Shown here piece after piece: positions 36,501 to 44,982 of a stretch of DNA of 64,000 bases. Position 1 is the stretch's first letter. Each line of letters opens with the position of its first letter. This stretch comes from Algoriphagus lacus. Lineage in GTDB: Bacteria; Bacteroidota; Bacteroidia; Cytophagales; Cyclobacteriaceae. Under the pieces are notes generated by a model, which did not search any database, was not told where the DNA came from, and saw only the letters and a program-made list of their open reading frames with translations. The translations under genes and the position numbers were made by a program. Location of the stretch: positions 1-64,000 of the forward strand of contig NZ_QXML01000003.1 of assembly GCF_003583985.1 (NCBI RefSeq), in the 5' to 3' direction.

Positions 36501-39063
36501 GCTGCGATGAAAACGTGACAACAGGGAGAGGATTAACTACGAAGGCGCCAGAAGGAGCACTTGTGGCTGTAGTACCGCAAGTGGCTGAAGTCACCACTAC
36601 GTAGTAGTATGTGGTACCCGCCACATTGGATGGTGGTGTAAAGGTATTAGAAGTAGCACTTCCAATCAAAGCACCACCAGAGTTGGAGGCGGTTGTGTTA
36701 CTATACCATTGATAGGTTAGACCAAAGCCCGTTCCAACCGAAATCGGTGCAAATGCGGTATTGATACAACGGACCTGAGCCCCCAAACTTGGAGAAATGA
36801 TAGCCGCCTGTGCATGAACGGTGATTGTTCCGGTTGCATTGACTGTGCCGCATCCCCCAGTCAAAGGAATAGTGTAATTGAATGTTCCGGTTTGGGTTGG
36901 TGTACCGCTGATAGTGATGGTATTGCTTGCCCAACTTGCACTTAGCCCTGTGGGTAACCCGGTAGCTGCCCCAATTCCTGTAGTGCCCGTGGTGGTATGG
37001 GTAATCGGTGTAATCGCCGCGTTGACACAAACCGTTGGATTGGCAGAAGGGGCAGAGACTGTATTGTTAGGATTTACAGTAATTGTTCCGGTTGCAGAAA
37101 CAGCTGGTCCACATCCAAGGACTGGAATGGAATAATTAAATGGACCAGATACTGTAGGAGTTCCGGATATTGTGATGGTTTGGGTAGCCAGATTGAAAGA
37201 AGCAGTGACACCAGAGGGCAGCCCTGTGGGAACACCAATTCCCGTGGCATTTGTCGTGGAATGTGTAATTGCCGTAAGCGGGCTATTGATACAGAGTGTA
37301 GGTGAGGAGGAAGCACCGCCTACCGTTTTATCGGGGTTTACAATAATGGTTCCGGTTGCTGAAACATCCGGTCCGCAAGTGGCTCCAGTCAAAGGGATCG
37401 AATAGTTAAAAGTACCAGAGGCGGTAGGTGTACCGCTTATTGTAAGGGTATTGCCGCTAAGCCCTACTGTCACTCCAGGAGGAAGTCCAGTCGGACCCAC
37501 TCCAATCCCAGATATTGAAGTCGTTGTATGGGTTATTGCGGAAAGAGGCGTATTAATACACAGGGTAGGAGCAGAAGAGGCTACCGATACTGCCTTATCT
37601 GGAGTCACAGTAATTGTTCCGGTTGCAGAAACAGCTGGTCCACATCCAAGGACTGGAATGGAATAATTAAATGGACCAGATACTGTAGGAGTTCCGGATA
37701 TTGTGATGGTTTGGGTAGCCAGATTGAAAGAAGCAGTGACACCAGAGGGCAGCCCTGTGGGAACACCAATTCCCGTGGCATTTGTCGTGGAATGTGTAAT
37801 TGCCGTAAGCGGGCTATTGATACAGAGTGTAGGTGAGGAGGAAGCACCGCCTACCGTTTTATCGGGGTTTACAATAATGGTTCCGGTTGCTGAAACATCC
37901 GGTCCGCAAGTGGCTCCAGTCAAAGGGATCGAATAGTTAAAAGTACCAGAGGCGGTAGGTGTACCGCTTATTGTAAGGGTATTGCCGCTAAGCCCTACTG
38001 TCACTCCAGGAGGAAGTCCAGTCGGACCCACTCCAATCCCAGATATTGAAGTCGTTGTATGGGTTATTGCGGAAAGAGGCGTATTAATACACAGGGTAGG
38101 AACAGAAGATGCAGCTGAGACTGCTTTATTTGCAGTAACTGTAATAGTTCCTGTAGCGGTTGATGAGGTACAACTTCCGGTTGGGGTAATGGAATAATTG
38201 TAAGTACCAGGTGTAGCAGGGTTTCCACTGATGGTTAAATCTCCATCGACATAGTTTGCAGTTACTCCCGCTGGTAATCCGGTAACTGTTGCACCAGTTG
38301 CACCCGCAATAACATAGGTTATGTTGCTAATTCCTGTTCCTTGACAGATTGTCTGATTATTAGTTCCTACACCAGAAGTCAAGGTATTTGAACAAGTCCA
38401 AGAAACAATCACTCGTCCATCACCACCTCTCCCTCCATTGGCACCATTTGCTCCTTCTCCACCTCCACCTCCGCCTGGCTGAGTACCAGGTTGTCCAACT
38501 CCGGAAGAGGTAGGTCCACCTGCTCCACCAGTACCAGTGGAATTTGCGCCATTTCCTCCATTACCACCTGCTGAATTTCCGCTGTTAGATGCGGATATTC
38601 CGGAGAATCCAGCAGTGCGTATATCACCTGAAGCGGCGGCAGCTCCACCTGTTCCACCATTCAGTCCATTAGCTCCTGTTCCTCCGTTGGCACTAAGTGC
38701 TCCAAAAGATGAATTTCCTCCGGTCCCAACCCCAGTGAAGGTCAGGGATTGACCATTACCTCCTGCACCAACAGTAACTGAAATTGTTCCCGGAGATACC
38801 GGAAATGAATTTACCTGCAAGTATGCTCCGCCGCCACCGCCGCCACCGCCTCTATTAGAATCTACAAAACCTCCTCCTCCGCCTGCTCCCCATATTTGAA
38901 CCTGTACTGAAGTGATTTTATGGGGAACCGTGAATGTGCCGCTAGAATTATAAGTCTGTGATTGACCTAAAACATTTGACTGAAAACCCAAAACCAACCC
39001 CAACCCCAATAGCATTGGGGAAACTTTAAAAATAAACTGAAACAATTTGGTAAAAATTTTCAC
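33553..39063 (-). CDS. Very large glycine-rich, Ig-repeat surface protein with T9SS tail
   Basis: 1836 aa. Signal peptide (about 1-33, ending VLGQ). Then SQTYNSSGTFTVPHKITSVQVQIWGAGGGGG, the start of a glycine-rich domain (about 34-220). About ten imperfect Ig-like/He_PIG repeats of about 90 aa follow (220-1080), with consensus TGLPxGVTAS...ITISGTPTxSGTFNYSIPLTGGCG and paired cysteines. Two more glycine-rich domains (about 1155-1315 and 1340-1640) begin with similar FxVPAG/FTVYVGSGGGG openings. A stalk with ILGVELQEFTANYSSDNRTG and a T9SS type A sorting tail (WVVYPNPSSSGSNVKV ... EQHKLLRR) end it. Likely a cell-surface adhesin or filament secreted by the type IX system; ligand unknown. Two of the repeat pairs are identical at DNA level. 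Confidence 0.85.
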   Translation of the reverse strand: MKIFTKLFQFIFKVSPMLLGLGLVLGFQSNVLGQSQTYNSSGTFTVPHKITSVQVQIWGAGGGGGFVDSNRGGGGGGGGAYLQVNSFPVSPGTISVTVGAGGNGQSLTFTGVGTGGNSSFGALSANGGTGANGLNGGTGGAAAASGDIRTAGFSGISASNSGNSAGGNGGNGANSTGTGGAGGPTSSGVGQPGTQPGGGGGGEGANGANGGRGGDGRVIVSWTCSNTLTSGVGTNNQTICQGTGISNITYVIAGATGATVTGLPAGVTANYVDGDLTISGNPATPGTYNYSITPTGSCTSSTATGTITVTANKAVSAASSVPTLCINTPLSAITHTTTSISGIGVGPTGLPPGVTVGLSGNTLTISGTPTASGTFNYSIPLTGATCGPDVSATGTIIVNPDKTVGGASSSPTLCINSPLTAITHSTTNATGIGVPTGLPSGVTASFNLATQTITISGTPTVSGPFNYSIPVLGCGPAVSATGTITVTPDKAVSVASSAPTLCINTPLSAITHTTTSISGIGVGPTGLPPGVTVGLSGNTLTISGTPTASGTFNYSIPLTGATCGPDVSATGTIIVNPDKTVGGASSSPTLCINSPLTAITHSTTNATGIGVPTGLPSGVTASFNLATQTITISGTPTVSGPFNYSIPVLGCGPAVSATGTITVNPNNTVSAPSANPTVCVNAAITPITHTTTGTTGIGAATGLPTGLSASWASNTITISGTPTQTGTFNYTIPLTGGCGTVNATGTITVHAQAAIISPSLGAQVRCINTAFAPISVGTGFGLTYQWYSNTTASNSGGALIGSATSNTFTPPSNVAGTTYYYVVVTSATCGTTATSAPSGAFVVNPLPVVTFSSQPAVGDYCVDTDLTYTTQSGQSNYIWSIPGTAGTEYTIISGGTSTSNTVVIRWLTAGPKSISVNYTDTNGCGTPTAAISNSITVRKNTVTASSDPHPSSCFINRTITPFTHTTTLANGIGTPVGLPTGISASFSGNTITISGTVDGSVLPGVYPYTIPLTGGCGTVSASGFIDVQPEYALTKITSVSPSNTGGNATITLTGNPSLFADGPYVVNYQMGLANPLSATNTTVNFVNGVGQFFSSTINNESLTSLTVNSIRKVTDDCPVDLTVNNITFFGIQPKIYNTNGTFFVPAGIYQITVKVYGGGGGGGSGSHGAGGGGGGYSERTINVVPGEPIAIFVGNGGNGQTGTTAAQTGQPSYVTRDSNHPNPVASSLAYAYGGIGATGGTPGLGGVGQTTNGNPGNNPTGSAGGQGGKGGGVDGGVGGAGGVSGNVAARRGKAGLPFGGGGGGSHSNADGGNGAGGYVIITYPLPPVDSCFVVIDDGSISGFTVIEYLCDDVWEAPEGLSEFTVYVGSGGGGGGGGEGSGGGGSGSLIVQTINSPFPGFPAGTTYTIGVGQGGAGAPGIDQPGSAGEPSTFSGTGVNINVPGGGGGGSSQQNPGGDGASGGGGGASPAPDKSFGVGGSVIPITYTGPSVIVYQGNVGGLGDYSEPQNSVAGGGGGGLVPWGSGNDGQNGKAAGNGQGEGGRGGDGIALILGDSVRYYGGGGGGIGEFFNGTEKIGEGGIAVDPNTGVSVKLGGDGNLNILNTTGLGLPGRDKTGSGGGAGYNGGGKGGNGVVYIVYFNVRILGVELQEFTANYSSDNRTGKLKWSTAKERGNSHFEIERAVGDTKTWTKIGEVAGKGYSDSPVEYSFDDLELPAGGGNIFYRLKQVSLNGQYEYSVTRAIQVHPVDGSSTWVVYPNPSSSGSNVKVELLQKSSYREEPVQVMISDIRGIAEIYSGAKPEEVSNLVNNYLEKARPGVYILQLVWGDRTEQHKLLRR
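37076..38101 (-). repeat. Perfect 495-bp direct repeat (531-bp tandem unit) inside the glycine-rich gene
   Basis: Bases 37076-37570 and 37607-38101 are identical as far as I can read them by eye, with a period of 531 bp (177 codons, in frame). Each unit encodes two adjacent Ig-like repeats. The first difference on the right is G37571 versus A38102, and on the left T37075 versus C37606. Confidence 0.93.
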
Positions 39064-39098
39064 AGGTATTTAGGTAATTAATGGCCTGGATTTGAGCA

Positions 39099-39106
39099 CA
39101 AATATA
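39099..39106 (-). promoter_or_regulatory. Putative promoter -7 box of the glycine-rich protein gene
   Basis: Minus-strand TATATTTG (TAnnTTTG), 35 bases upstream of the ATG at 39063. A minus-strand TTTG at 39123-39126 lies 16 bp farther, slightly short of normal spacing. Confidence 0.5.
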
Positions 39107-39910
39107 GAGAATATATAAATTTCAAACGAATAAAAATGCATTTTGACTAACATTATTTTCGCTTTGAATAATTTATACTTGTTAAGCCCCCACGTCCGGA
39201 AAAGAAGTGGAAATAAATCCAAGGATTGAATTGGTCGGGTGATTCAGTTTCTTTGGTTTTAGGGTTTTTATCTGGATTTTTTCAACTGCGTTTTTTTGTA
39301 AATGAGTTGCATTTAATTCACTTGAAACAAATATTATTTGTTTAACATGCGAAAAAAGCCTTCGAAAATAATGTATGATATTTATAAAACAAATTTAATA
39401 CTGGGTAAAAATTCCTTATTCCTTGTTTACTTTCGAATTGGAGGGTTATTGGCTTAGTATCAAGTACTGGTTTGAATTTTCCATAATTTTTTCCTCAAGA
39501 GAAAATCAGGCTGGCATATACCTTATTGCTTCCAATTTGGTGGCTAGTTGGTCCTAAAGTGGATTGAAAACAGAATCCTATTTTTTGAAGACTTACGAAG
39601 TAGGATTTCGTAGCGGATTAACAAGGTGAATCGTTTTTATCCTAACCCGGAGGGTTATCCGAAATTCTTTTCAGGAGAGCATTTAGGACTCCGAATGTGG
39701 TGGATACTCGTCACAGCCTTTTGGCCTGGATGGAGCGAGGGAAATCATCATTACACCTTATTTCACCTGTTAATTCTAAAATTCAGGCAATTGGATACCA
39801 CTTAGTCCAACATCATACCTCATCATTCAATAAATCACTGGGCAAGCGATTACTGAAAATCACCTTTCAACTATTTCAAGTCTGTCACAAATTCTCCGGG
39901 TAAAGCGCGT
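39107..39910. other. 804-bp intergenic interval without a convincing gene
   Basis: AT-rich DNA between the divergent-looking glycine-rich promoter and the 3' end of the DUF6266 gene. Small inverted repeats are present: TACGAA/TTCGTA at 39594-39612 and TAACCC-GGA-GGGTTA at 39643-39657. A 68-codon open frame at 39697-39903 has no recognisable domain, signal or ribosome-binding site. The stretch may be a decayed gene or regulatory DNA; I see nothing else. Confidence 0.5.
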
Positions 39911-40561
39911 TCAAACTTTCCCCAAATACACAGAATCTGAAAGTTGATAGCTTTTTTTCTTTAGGTTGATTTGACTGAATGCCAGGTAGACATGCCAGTT
40001 CCGTTGCGCTTGTTCGGAATTCAAATCCAGTTCTGCCAATCCTGATTTCCTTTGGAATTTTTTCTTCATCCAGATGTATTGCTGATTTTCAACCGAATAA
40101 AGAAGGATAAACGATTCATCTTCAGCCCTTGCCTTTCCCTCCCTTGAATTATCCTCCCAGGTGATTTGGATTCGGTTGCCTATCCGGTGGAGTTCGGCAG
40201 CCAATGGCCCCAGTAAATTCCCCTTGCTTATCCTGAGAAATGCAGGATCAATTTTTGGTTCCCGGGTATGATTATAGCCTTTGGTGTTCAGTTCGGAATA
40301 GGCCCAATGGATTCCCTTTTTGCTTTGGGTAATGACTTCCTGATACCCAAAATCCAAGACCTGTTTGATGGGCCTTAGAAAAGAATTGATGGTTTGAAGT
40401 TTTTCCCGTTGGATTAGTTGAAGGGGACTGGGGTGCTCTTTGTTTTTTTTGTTTTCCGAAGGTCTTTTTCGAACCACCGTTTGCCCGTTCAGTGTATAAA
40501 ATACCAAATTGCCGATTTTGCCTTTCGGTAGTATGAGACTGGTGTTGGGAAGTTTTGCCAT
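39911..40561 (-). CDS. DUF6266-like hypothetical protein
   Basis: 216 aa, no signal peptide. The N-terminus (LPKGKIGNLVFYTLNGQTVVRKRP) matches the opening I know from DUF6266-type Bacteroidota proteins (a GKIGxxV...G..VVR.RP pattern). The middle has LRPIKQVLDFGYQEVITQSKKG. The end is beta-rich, with aromatic and Lys residues. Function is unknown for the family. It is flanked by long non-coding DNA on both sides and appears to be a single-gene unit with no recognised promoter. Confidence 0.65.
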   Translation of the reverse strand: MAKLPNTSLILPKGKIGNLVFYTLNGQTVVRKRPSENKKNKEHPSPLQLIQREKLQTINSFLRPIKQVLDFGYQEVITQSKKGIHWAYSELNTKGYNHTREPKIDPAFLRISKGNLLGPLAAELHRIGNRIQITWEDNSREGKARAEDESFILLYSVENQQYIWMKKKFQRKSGLAELDLNSEQAQRNWHVYLAFSQINLKKKSYQLSDSVYLGKV

Positions 40562-40866
40562 AAAATAAAAAGTTAACAGCCAAACAATAAGTTTAAACTA
40601 GATAAAAAGGTGTGTAATTCCAAGTGTAAGTCTCTCATTTTATGGAAACTACACTACTGTTCAATATGGTTTTTTTATAAATAAAGCTGTATTAACCTTA
40701 AAAATAATTTAAAGTAAGCCTAAAGAAACCTTCTAAAAAACCAGCTGGATTCCTTGCGATTTTCAGAAGGATATGCGGCTGGGTCAGCTTTTCAGCTCTT
40801 GGGGATTTGCATTCTCGAAGTTCTGTCACGGGAATAGTAATCTCTAGTCTTATATCGAAATCCAAA
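40562..40866. other. 305-bp interval upstream of the DUF6266 gene
   Basis: AT-rich on the left and more mixed on the right. It must hold the promoter of the minus-strand DUF6266 gene, but no clear minus-strand TAnnTTTG box is seen. No gene. Confidence 0.4.
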
Positions 40867-40950
40867 GGCTGAAAGCCTGTCTTATACCAACCCGGGGCGA
40901 GAGCCCCGGGAAAAGGTCACATTGTAGGAAGAACAGAGGTCTGAAAGACC
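40867..40950. repeat. REP-like cluster of three short hairpins
   Basis: GGCT-GAA-AGCC (40867-40877), then CCCGGGGC-GAGA-GCCCCGGG (40891-40910, 8-bp perfect GC stem with a GNRA-type tetraloop), then GGTCT-GAA-AGACC (40938-40950). Small hairpins with GAA loops flanking a strong GC palindrome resemble repetitive extragenic palindromes scattered in Bacteroidota genomes. This lies just beyond the rho terminator. Copy number elsewhere in the genome cannot be seen here. Confidence 0.55.
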
Positions 40951-40979
40951 GGGTTTCCCATCCAAGTGATCATAACCCA

Positions 40980-41011
40980 AAAAAATAACCCCGACCAAAT
41001 CCGGCCGGGGT
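40980..41011 (-). terminator. Terminator of rho
   Basis: Imperfect stem CCCCGaCC (40989-40996) / GGcCGGGG (41003-41010) on a GC-rich core. On the minus strand it is followed by a run of T (complement of the A-run at 40979-40985). Confidence 0.7.
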
Positions 41012-41039
41012 ATCATTTTTATTCCGAAGAGGAGTTTAT

Positions 41040-42941
41040 TTACCCGTTCATACTGATCAGAAATTCCGCATTGTCGCGGGTTCCTTTCATACGGTTGAGG
41101 AGGAATTCCATGGATTCCTGTGAGTTCATGTCGCTCATCAGTTTTCTCAGAATCCAAACACGCTGCATTTCTTCCTTGTCCATCAATAAGTCCTCGCGAC
41201 GGGTTCCAGAACCCAGCACATCGATGGCAGGGTAGATTCTTCGGTTGGCAAGTTTTCTGTCCAAGGCAAGTTCCATGTTACCTGTACCTTTGAATTCTTC
41301 GAAGATTACCTCATCCATTTTGGAGCCTGTTTCTACCAATGCAGTGGCGATGATCGTCAATGATCCTCCGTTTTCCACATTTCGGGCAGCACCAAAGAAG
41401 CGCTTCGGCTTGTGAAGTGCGTTGGCATCCACCCCACCAGAGAGGATCTTACCGGAACTTGGCACCACGGTATTGTGTGCTCGGGCCAGACGGGTGATGG
41501 AGTCAAGCAGGATCACGACATCGTGACCTACTTCCACCATTCGCTTCGCTTTTTCCAGTACGATATTGGCTACTTTCACGTGACGCTCTGCCTGCTCATC
41601 AAATGTGGAGGAAATAACCTCGGCATTGACCGAACGGGCCATGTCTGTTACTTCTTCCGGTCTTTCATCGATCAAAAGAATCATCAAATGAACTTCCGGG
41701 TGATTTTTGGTGATCGCATTTGCAATCTGCTGCAAAAGGACAGTTTTACCGGTCTTTGGCTGAGCAACGATCATTCCACGCTGCCCTTTACCGATTGGAG
41801 CAAAAAGATCCAGAATACGGGTGGAGTACCGGTCGTGAGTTGTTGAAAGGTTCAATCTTTCCTCCGGGAAAAGTGGAGTCAGGTATTCGAAAGGAACCCG
41901 GTCACGGATTTCGTCTGTGGTCTTTCCGTTTACAGTTCCAATTTTCAGTAGGGCAAAATATTTCTCCCCTTCTTTCGGTGGACGGATAGATCCTTTGATG
42001 TGATCTCCTGTTTTTAGACCAAAAAGTTTGATCTGACTTGGAGACACATAGATATCGTCCGGGGAGGCTAGGTAGTTGTAGTCGAGTGAGCGAAGGAAAC
42101 CGTAGCCTTCCTGCATGATTTCCAGCACGCCCTCGTTTTCGATCACCCCGTCAAATTCTCTTGGGCTTACGAAAGGTTTTTTGCGGTTTGGATTGTGGAT
42201 GGTCTCCGCTGCCGGGGCCATTACCTCATCCGGAGATTTGAAGTTTTTGCGCTTTGGAAGTTCGATTTCAACTTCAGGTCTAGGGGAAGCAGCGTCCATT
42301 GGTACCGAGGAGACAGTGCCTTCAGGGGTTTCGGCCGTTACATTGGCGGTGACATCCACTTCTTCAAAAACTCTTCGGCGTGGTCTAAATGATTTTGGTT
42401 CTTCGCCTGCTGGAGTTTCAGCACGTTCCGGCTGAGCTTCTTTTCGTTCGGGTTGAACCTCTTTTCGTTGCTGAACGGGTCTTGGTTCCCGCTTTTCAAA
42501 CTTAGGTCTTTCCTCCTTTGGTCTCTCTTCCCTTGGTTTTTCCTCCCGTTTTTGTTTCCATTCCGCTTTTGCGGGTTTTGGCTCCGGAGCTGTTTCTGTT
42601 GGGGCAGCGCTGATTGGAGCGGGACTTTCAGATTCTGGTGCGGTTGGGATTTCAGTGACGTTTTGTCTTCTGAACTTAGGCTTGTATTCGGCCTGATCTT
42701 CTGGTGCGGGAGTGCTTGATGCGGGGGATTCGGCGGGTTTTTCTACCTCAGTGGCTTGGATTTCCACGATGGAAGGCTTTTTCTTGGGAAGGGCTTGCTC
42801 TGGGGTGATGGCTTGCTGGTCAAGGATGGCGTAAACCAATTCGTCCTTTTTGAGTCCTTTGAAGTTTTTCACTCCTAGCTCCTCAGCAATCTCCTTCAGT
42901 TCAGATAAAAGCCTGATTCGGAGTTCTTCTATGTTATACAT
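41040..42941 (-). CDS. rho: Transcription termination factor Rho
   Basis: 633 aa versus about 420 in E. coli. The N-terminal Rho-N helices ([20 protein letters not shown] to about 45) are separated from the RNA-binding cold-shock domain (about 265-335; [40 protein letters not shown]) by about 215 residues rich in Pro, Glu, Lys and Arg, predicted disordered. The ATPase core carries the P-loop AQPKTGKT (about 393-400), a Walker [16 protein letters not shown] and the R-loop region [20 protein letters not shown]. It is the hexameric RNA helicase that ends untranslated transcripts. The long insert is typical of Bacteroidota Rho. Probably transcribed alone. Confidence 0.97.
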   Translation of the reverse strand: MYNIEELRIRLLSELKEIAEELGVKNFKGLKKDELVYAILDQQAITPEQALPKKKPSIVEIQATEVEKPAESPASSTPAPEDQAEYKPKFRRQNVTEIPTAPESESPAPISAAPTETAPEPKPAKAEWKQKREEKPREERPKEERPKFEKREPRPVQQRKEVQPERKEAQPERAETPAGEEPKSFRPRRRVFEEVDVTANVTAETPEGTVSSVPMDAASPRPEVEIELPKRKNFKSPDEVMAPAAETIHNPNRKKPFVSPREFDGVIENEGVLEIMQEGYGFLRSLDYNYLASPDDIYVSPSQIKLFGLKTGDHIKGSIRPPKEGEKYFALLKIGTVNGKTTDEIRDRVPFEYLTPLFPEERLNLSTTHDRYSTRILDLFAPIGKGQRGMIVAQPKTGKTVLLQQIANAITKNHPEVHLMILLIDERPEEVTDMARSVNAEVISSTFDEQAERHVKVANIVLEKAKRMVEVGHDVVILLDSITRLARAHNTVVPSSGKILSGGVDANALHKPKRFFGAARNVENGGSLTIIATALVETGSKMDEVIFEEFKGTGNMELALDRKLANRRIYPAIDVLGSGTRREDLLMDKEEMQRVWILRKLMSDMNSQESMEFLLNRMKGTRDNAEFLISMNG

Positions 42942-43144
42942 AAAGAGGGTATGAAATAAATAAGATATTGTAAAATGCGGTTTTTGGAATCGTGGATGAT
43001 TTTCTGAGCAAAAAAGGTCTGCAGGAAAAGCTCAAGTCAAAGTGGGCTGACTTGCTCATACACGGTGATTGCACAATATTAAACGATGCTTTTGGATTAA
43101 ACAAATTTTTTGTTTTCAGCCCAGCTTTTTGAAAGTCAGCTTCT

Positions 43145-43834
43145 TCACTCCATGAGCTGGCGGATCACGGCCAGAGATTTCAACGGATTGGGGTTATCCA
43201 TGTGCTCGGCATAGAAGTTCAGGAGATGATCAAGGAGTTTTCTTCTCAAGCTTACAGGGATTTTTTCCCTGCATTCATATCTTTCTTCCAGCAGGATTCT
43301 CAGGTATTCTAGGGTTAGGCTAAGTTCTTCCCTACTAAAAGGTTGATTTTTTGATTCCAGAATAAATCCTTCGGCTTCTTCCGGTGCAAATCCCAAGTAC
43401 TTTGCTTTTTCCATCAGGAAAACAAGCGGAAAGTGGGAAAGGGTGGTTTCGGATTGGTCCAGTGTGACGACGCTTTCAGAGAGGAAATCGAAGAGCAATT
43501 CATTTTGATAGTTTTCATAAATGCTCCGGTTAATAATCTCAGTCATAAAGAGCGCGATGCTGGTCCGGGAAAATTCAAAGGGAATGCGCTGATGGGCCCT
43601 CTGCAGTTTGGCTTCGGAAATCCGCTGCAGTCCGGAATTTTCCTTGTCATAAACGACCATATCGAGCAAAGTAAGGGGTTGATAAAGTGCCATTTTGGAT
43701 CCCTTTCCCATACTTCTTACTCCATTGATGAGGTAGGATTTCAGGCCGAGCTCCCGGGTGAAAATCTTCACAATGATGCTGGTGTCCTTGTATCGGATCG
43801 AACTTAGCACCAAACCGGAAGTTTTTCGGATCAT
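43145..43834 (-). CDS. recO: DNA repair protein RecO
   Basis: 229 aa from ATG 43834 (MIRKTSGLVLSSIRYKDTSI). A longer frame to 43885 adds SYLPRNDE-type residues encoded by the adjacent repeat element and should be dropped. The N-terminal OB-fold (about 1-80; GLVLSSIRYKDTSIIVKIFT, GLKSYLINGVRSMGKGSKMA) is followed by the helical RecO C-terminal domain. The Cys4 zinc site of some RecO proteins is not evident. RecO loads RecA on SSB-coated DNA together with RecR. It is flanked by the palindromic element at 43853-44018, so its promoter may overlap that element. Confidence 0.9.
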   Translation of the reverse strand: MIRKTSGLVLSSIRYKDTSIIVKIFTRELGLKSYLINGVRSMGKGSKMALYQPLTLLDMVVYDKENSGLQRISEAKLQRAHQRIPFEFSRTSIALFMTEIINRSIYENYQNELLFDFLSESVVTLDQSETTLSHFPLVFLMEKAKYLGFAPEEAEGFILESKNQPFSREELSLTLEYLRILLEERYECREKIPVSLRRKLLDHLLNFYAEHMDNPNPLKSLAVIRQLME

Positions 43835-43852
43835 CGTATTGGAGATTTGAGA

Positions 43853-44018
43853 TTCGTCATTGCGAGGGAGGTACGACCGAAGCAATCTTTTTGAATTTGG
43901 AAGTTGCTATGAAAAGATAAATTATTAATGGGGTAGTATTCCATTTTAAGGGATTGCTTCAGTGCATTTGCAATCTCTTCTGACTTTGGAGGTTAAAACC
44001 GCGCTTCGCAATGACGAA
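43853..44018. repeat. 166-bp nested-palindrome element (MITE/REP-like)
   Basis: Terminal 12-bp perfect inverted repeat TTCGTCATTGCG (43853-43864) / CGCAATGACGAA (44007-44018). Inside lies a second inverted pair GAAGCAATC (43879-43887) / GATTGCTTC (43952-43960). It contains no gene and sits between recO and tdk, 19 bp upstream of the recO start and 17 bp from the tdk stop. The TCATTGCGAGGxxGTACGA...GAAGCAATC form is, from general experience, a widespread intergenic repeat in Bacteroidota. Confidence 0.7.
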
Positions 44019-44035
44019 AACATCACCCCGCATTA

Positions 44036-44620
44036 CTACTTCTTATCCTCAAAAAAGCATTTGCGGCAACGTGCCTCGTAGCTTTCCTTTTCTCCCAAAA
44101 CCACTTTTTCTTTTGCCTCGGTCAGGCGATGGGAAAAAGCAGCCAGATCCCCACACTTCATACAGATTGCATGGACTTTGGTCACGTATTCCGCTATGGC
44201 CATCAAGCGTGGCATAGGTTCAAAAGGTTTCCCTTCGAAATCCATATCCAATCCAGCCAGAATTACGCGCTTTCCCTGATTGGCAAGTATCTGGACAATC
44301 CTGACGATTTCCTCATCGAAAAACTGGGTTTCGTCGATTCCGACTACATCACAATCCCCGCTTAGCAGGAGTATATCTCCGGCAAAGTTGACTGGAGTGG
44401 AGCGAATGCTGTTTTCGTTATGGGAGACAACGTCCGATTCGTGATATCGTCTATCTACGGATGGTTTGAAAATTTCAACTTTTAATTTGGCCAACCGAGC
44501 TCGATTTAGCCGACGGATCAATTCTTCTGTTTTCCCGGAAAACATCGAGCCGCAGATGACTTCGATCTGTCCTTTCCGTTCGGATTGTCGGCGGCTGTTC
44601 AGGGAGGGTTCTACAAACAT
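44036..44620 (-). CDS. tdk: Thymidine kinase (type II)
   Basis: 194 aa. P-loop [15 protein letters not shown] (about 24-38), Walker B/catalytic [14 protein letters not shown] with the catalytic Glu, and lasso-domain zinc cysteines CMKC and CRKC near the C-terminus. It phosphorylates thymidine to dTMP for salvage. The first 17 residues ([17 protein letters not shown]) precede the P-loop strand as in many Bacteroidota homologues. It begins two bases after the ferredoxin stop on the same strand, so the two are co-transcribed. The palindromic element lies directly downstream. Confidence 0.96.
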   Translation of the reverse strand: MFVEPSLNSRRQSERKGQIEVICGSMFSGKTEELIRRLNRARLAKLKVEIFKPSVDRRYHESDVVSHNENSIRSTPVNFAGDILLLSGDCDVVGIDETQFFDEEIVRIVQILANQGKRVILAGLDMDFEGKPFEPMPRLMAIAEYVTKVHAICMKCGDLAAFSHRLTEAKEKVVLGEKESYEARCRKCFFEDKK

Positions 44621-44622
44621 TT

Positions 44623-44949
44623 CTATTCAGTATAGACGATATGGGGGAATTTGTTGATTTCTGCTACCCGGATGATCAGTTCGCCGGATTGGATTGTAGC
44701 TTGGCAGGCAAGCCGTTCGTTTGATTTCAGTCGGTTTTGATTTCGGTATACAATCTCCCTCTCGGTGGGATCGCTGAGATTTTCCATTCCTTCCAAAACG
44801 ATCATCTTGCAGGTGGTGCAACGGCCTTTTTTCCCGCAAGCATGCATCCAATCTGTGCCGTTTTCATGAATTAATTCGATAACTTTACGATCAGTGAGTT
44901 CCGAATTAATGGTAAGATTTTCCAGGTTTTGAATGACTATTCGGGGCAT
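44623..44949 (-). CDS. 2Fe-2S ferredoxin
   Basis: 108 aa from ATG 44949 ([12 protein letters not shown]). An upstream in-frame start at 44994 would run into the divergent gene at 44983. Adrenodoxin/plant-type [2Fe-2S] ligands are seen as [10 protein letters not shown] (C-x5-C-x2-C, about residues 38-47) and a distal C in RLACQA (about 81-83). The C-terminus is [18 protein letters not shown]. It is an electron carrier whose redox partner is not evident here. It overlaps no other gene and is followed after two bases by tdk. Confidence 0.9.
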   Translation of the reverse strand: MPRIVIQNLENLTINSELTDRKVIELIHENGTDWMHACGKKGRCTTCKMIVLEGMENLSDPTEREIVYRNQNRLKSNERLACQATIQSGELIIRVAEINKFPHIVYTE

Positions 44950-44982
44950 TTGCACGTTTGCTTTTGAAAACAAGACCCACTC

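Noticed and set aside
37076..38101. CRISPR-like or satellite array
   Set aside because: Only two long in-frame units with no short spacers. It is coding duplication.
33553..39063. Plus-strand open frames opposite the glycine-rich gene
   Set aside because: They mirror its biased codon composition and duplicate exactly with the tandem repeat, so they are shadows.
39697..39903. 68-codon plus-strand open frame
   Set aside because: No domain, signal, ribosome-binding site or promoter, in a degenerate-looking intergenic stretch.
43835..43885. 17-residue extension of RecO
   Set aside because: It is encoded by the adjacent palindromic repeat; the conserved RecO start is MIRKTSGLVL at 43834.
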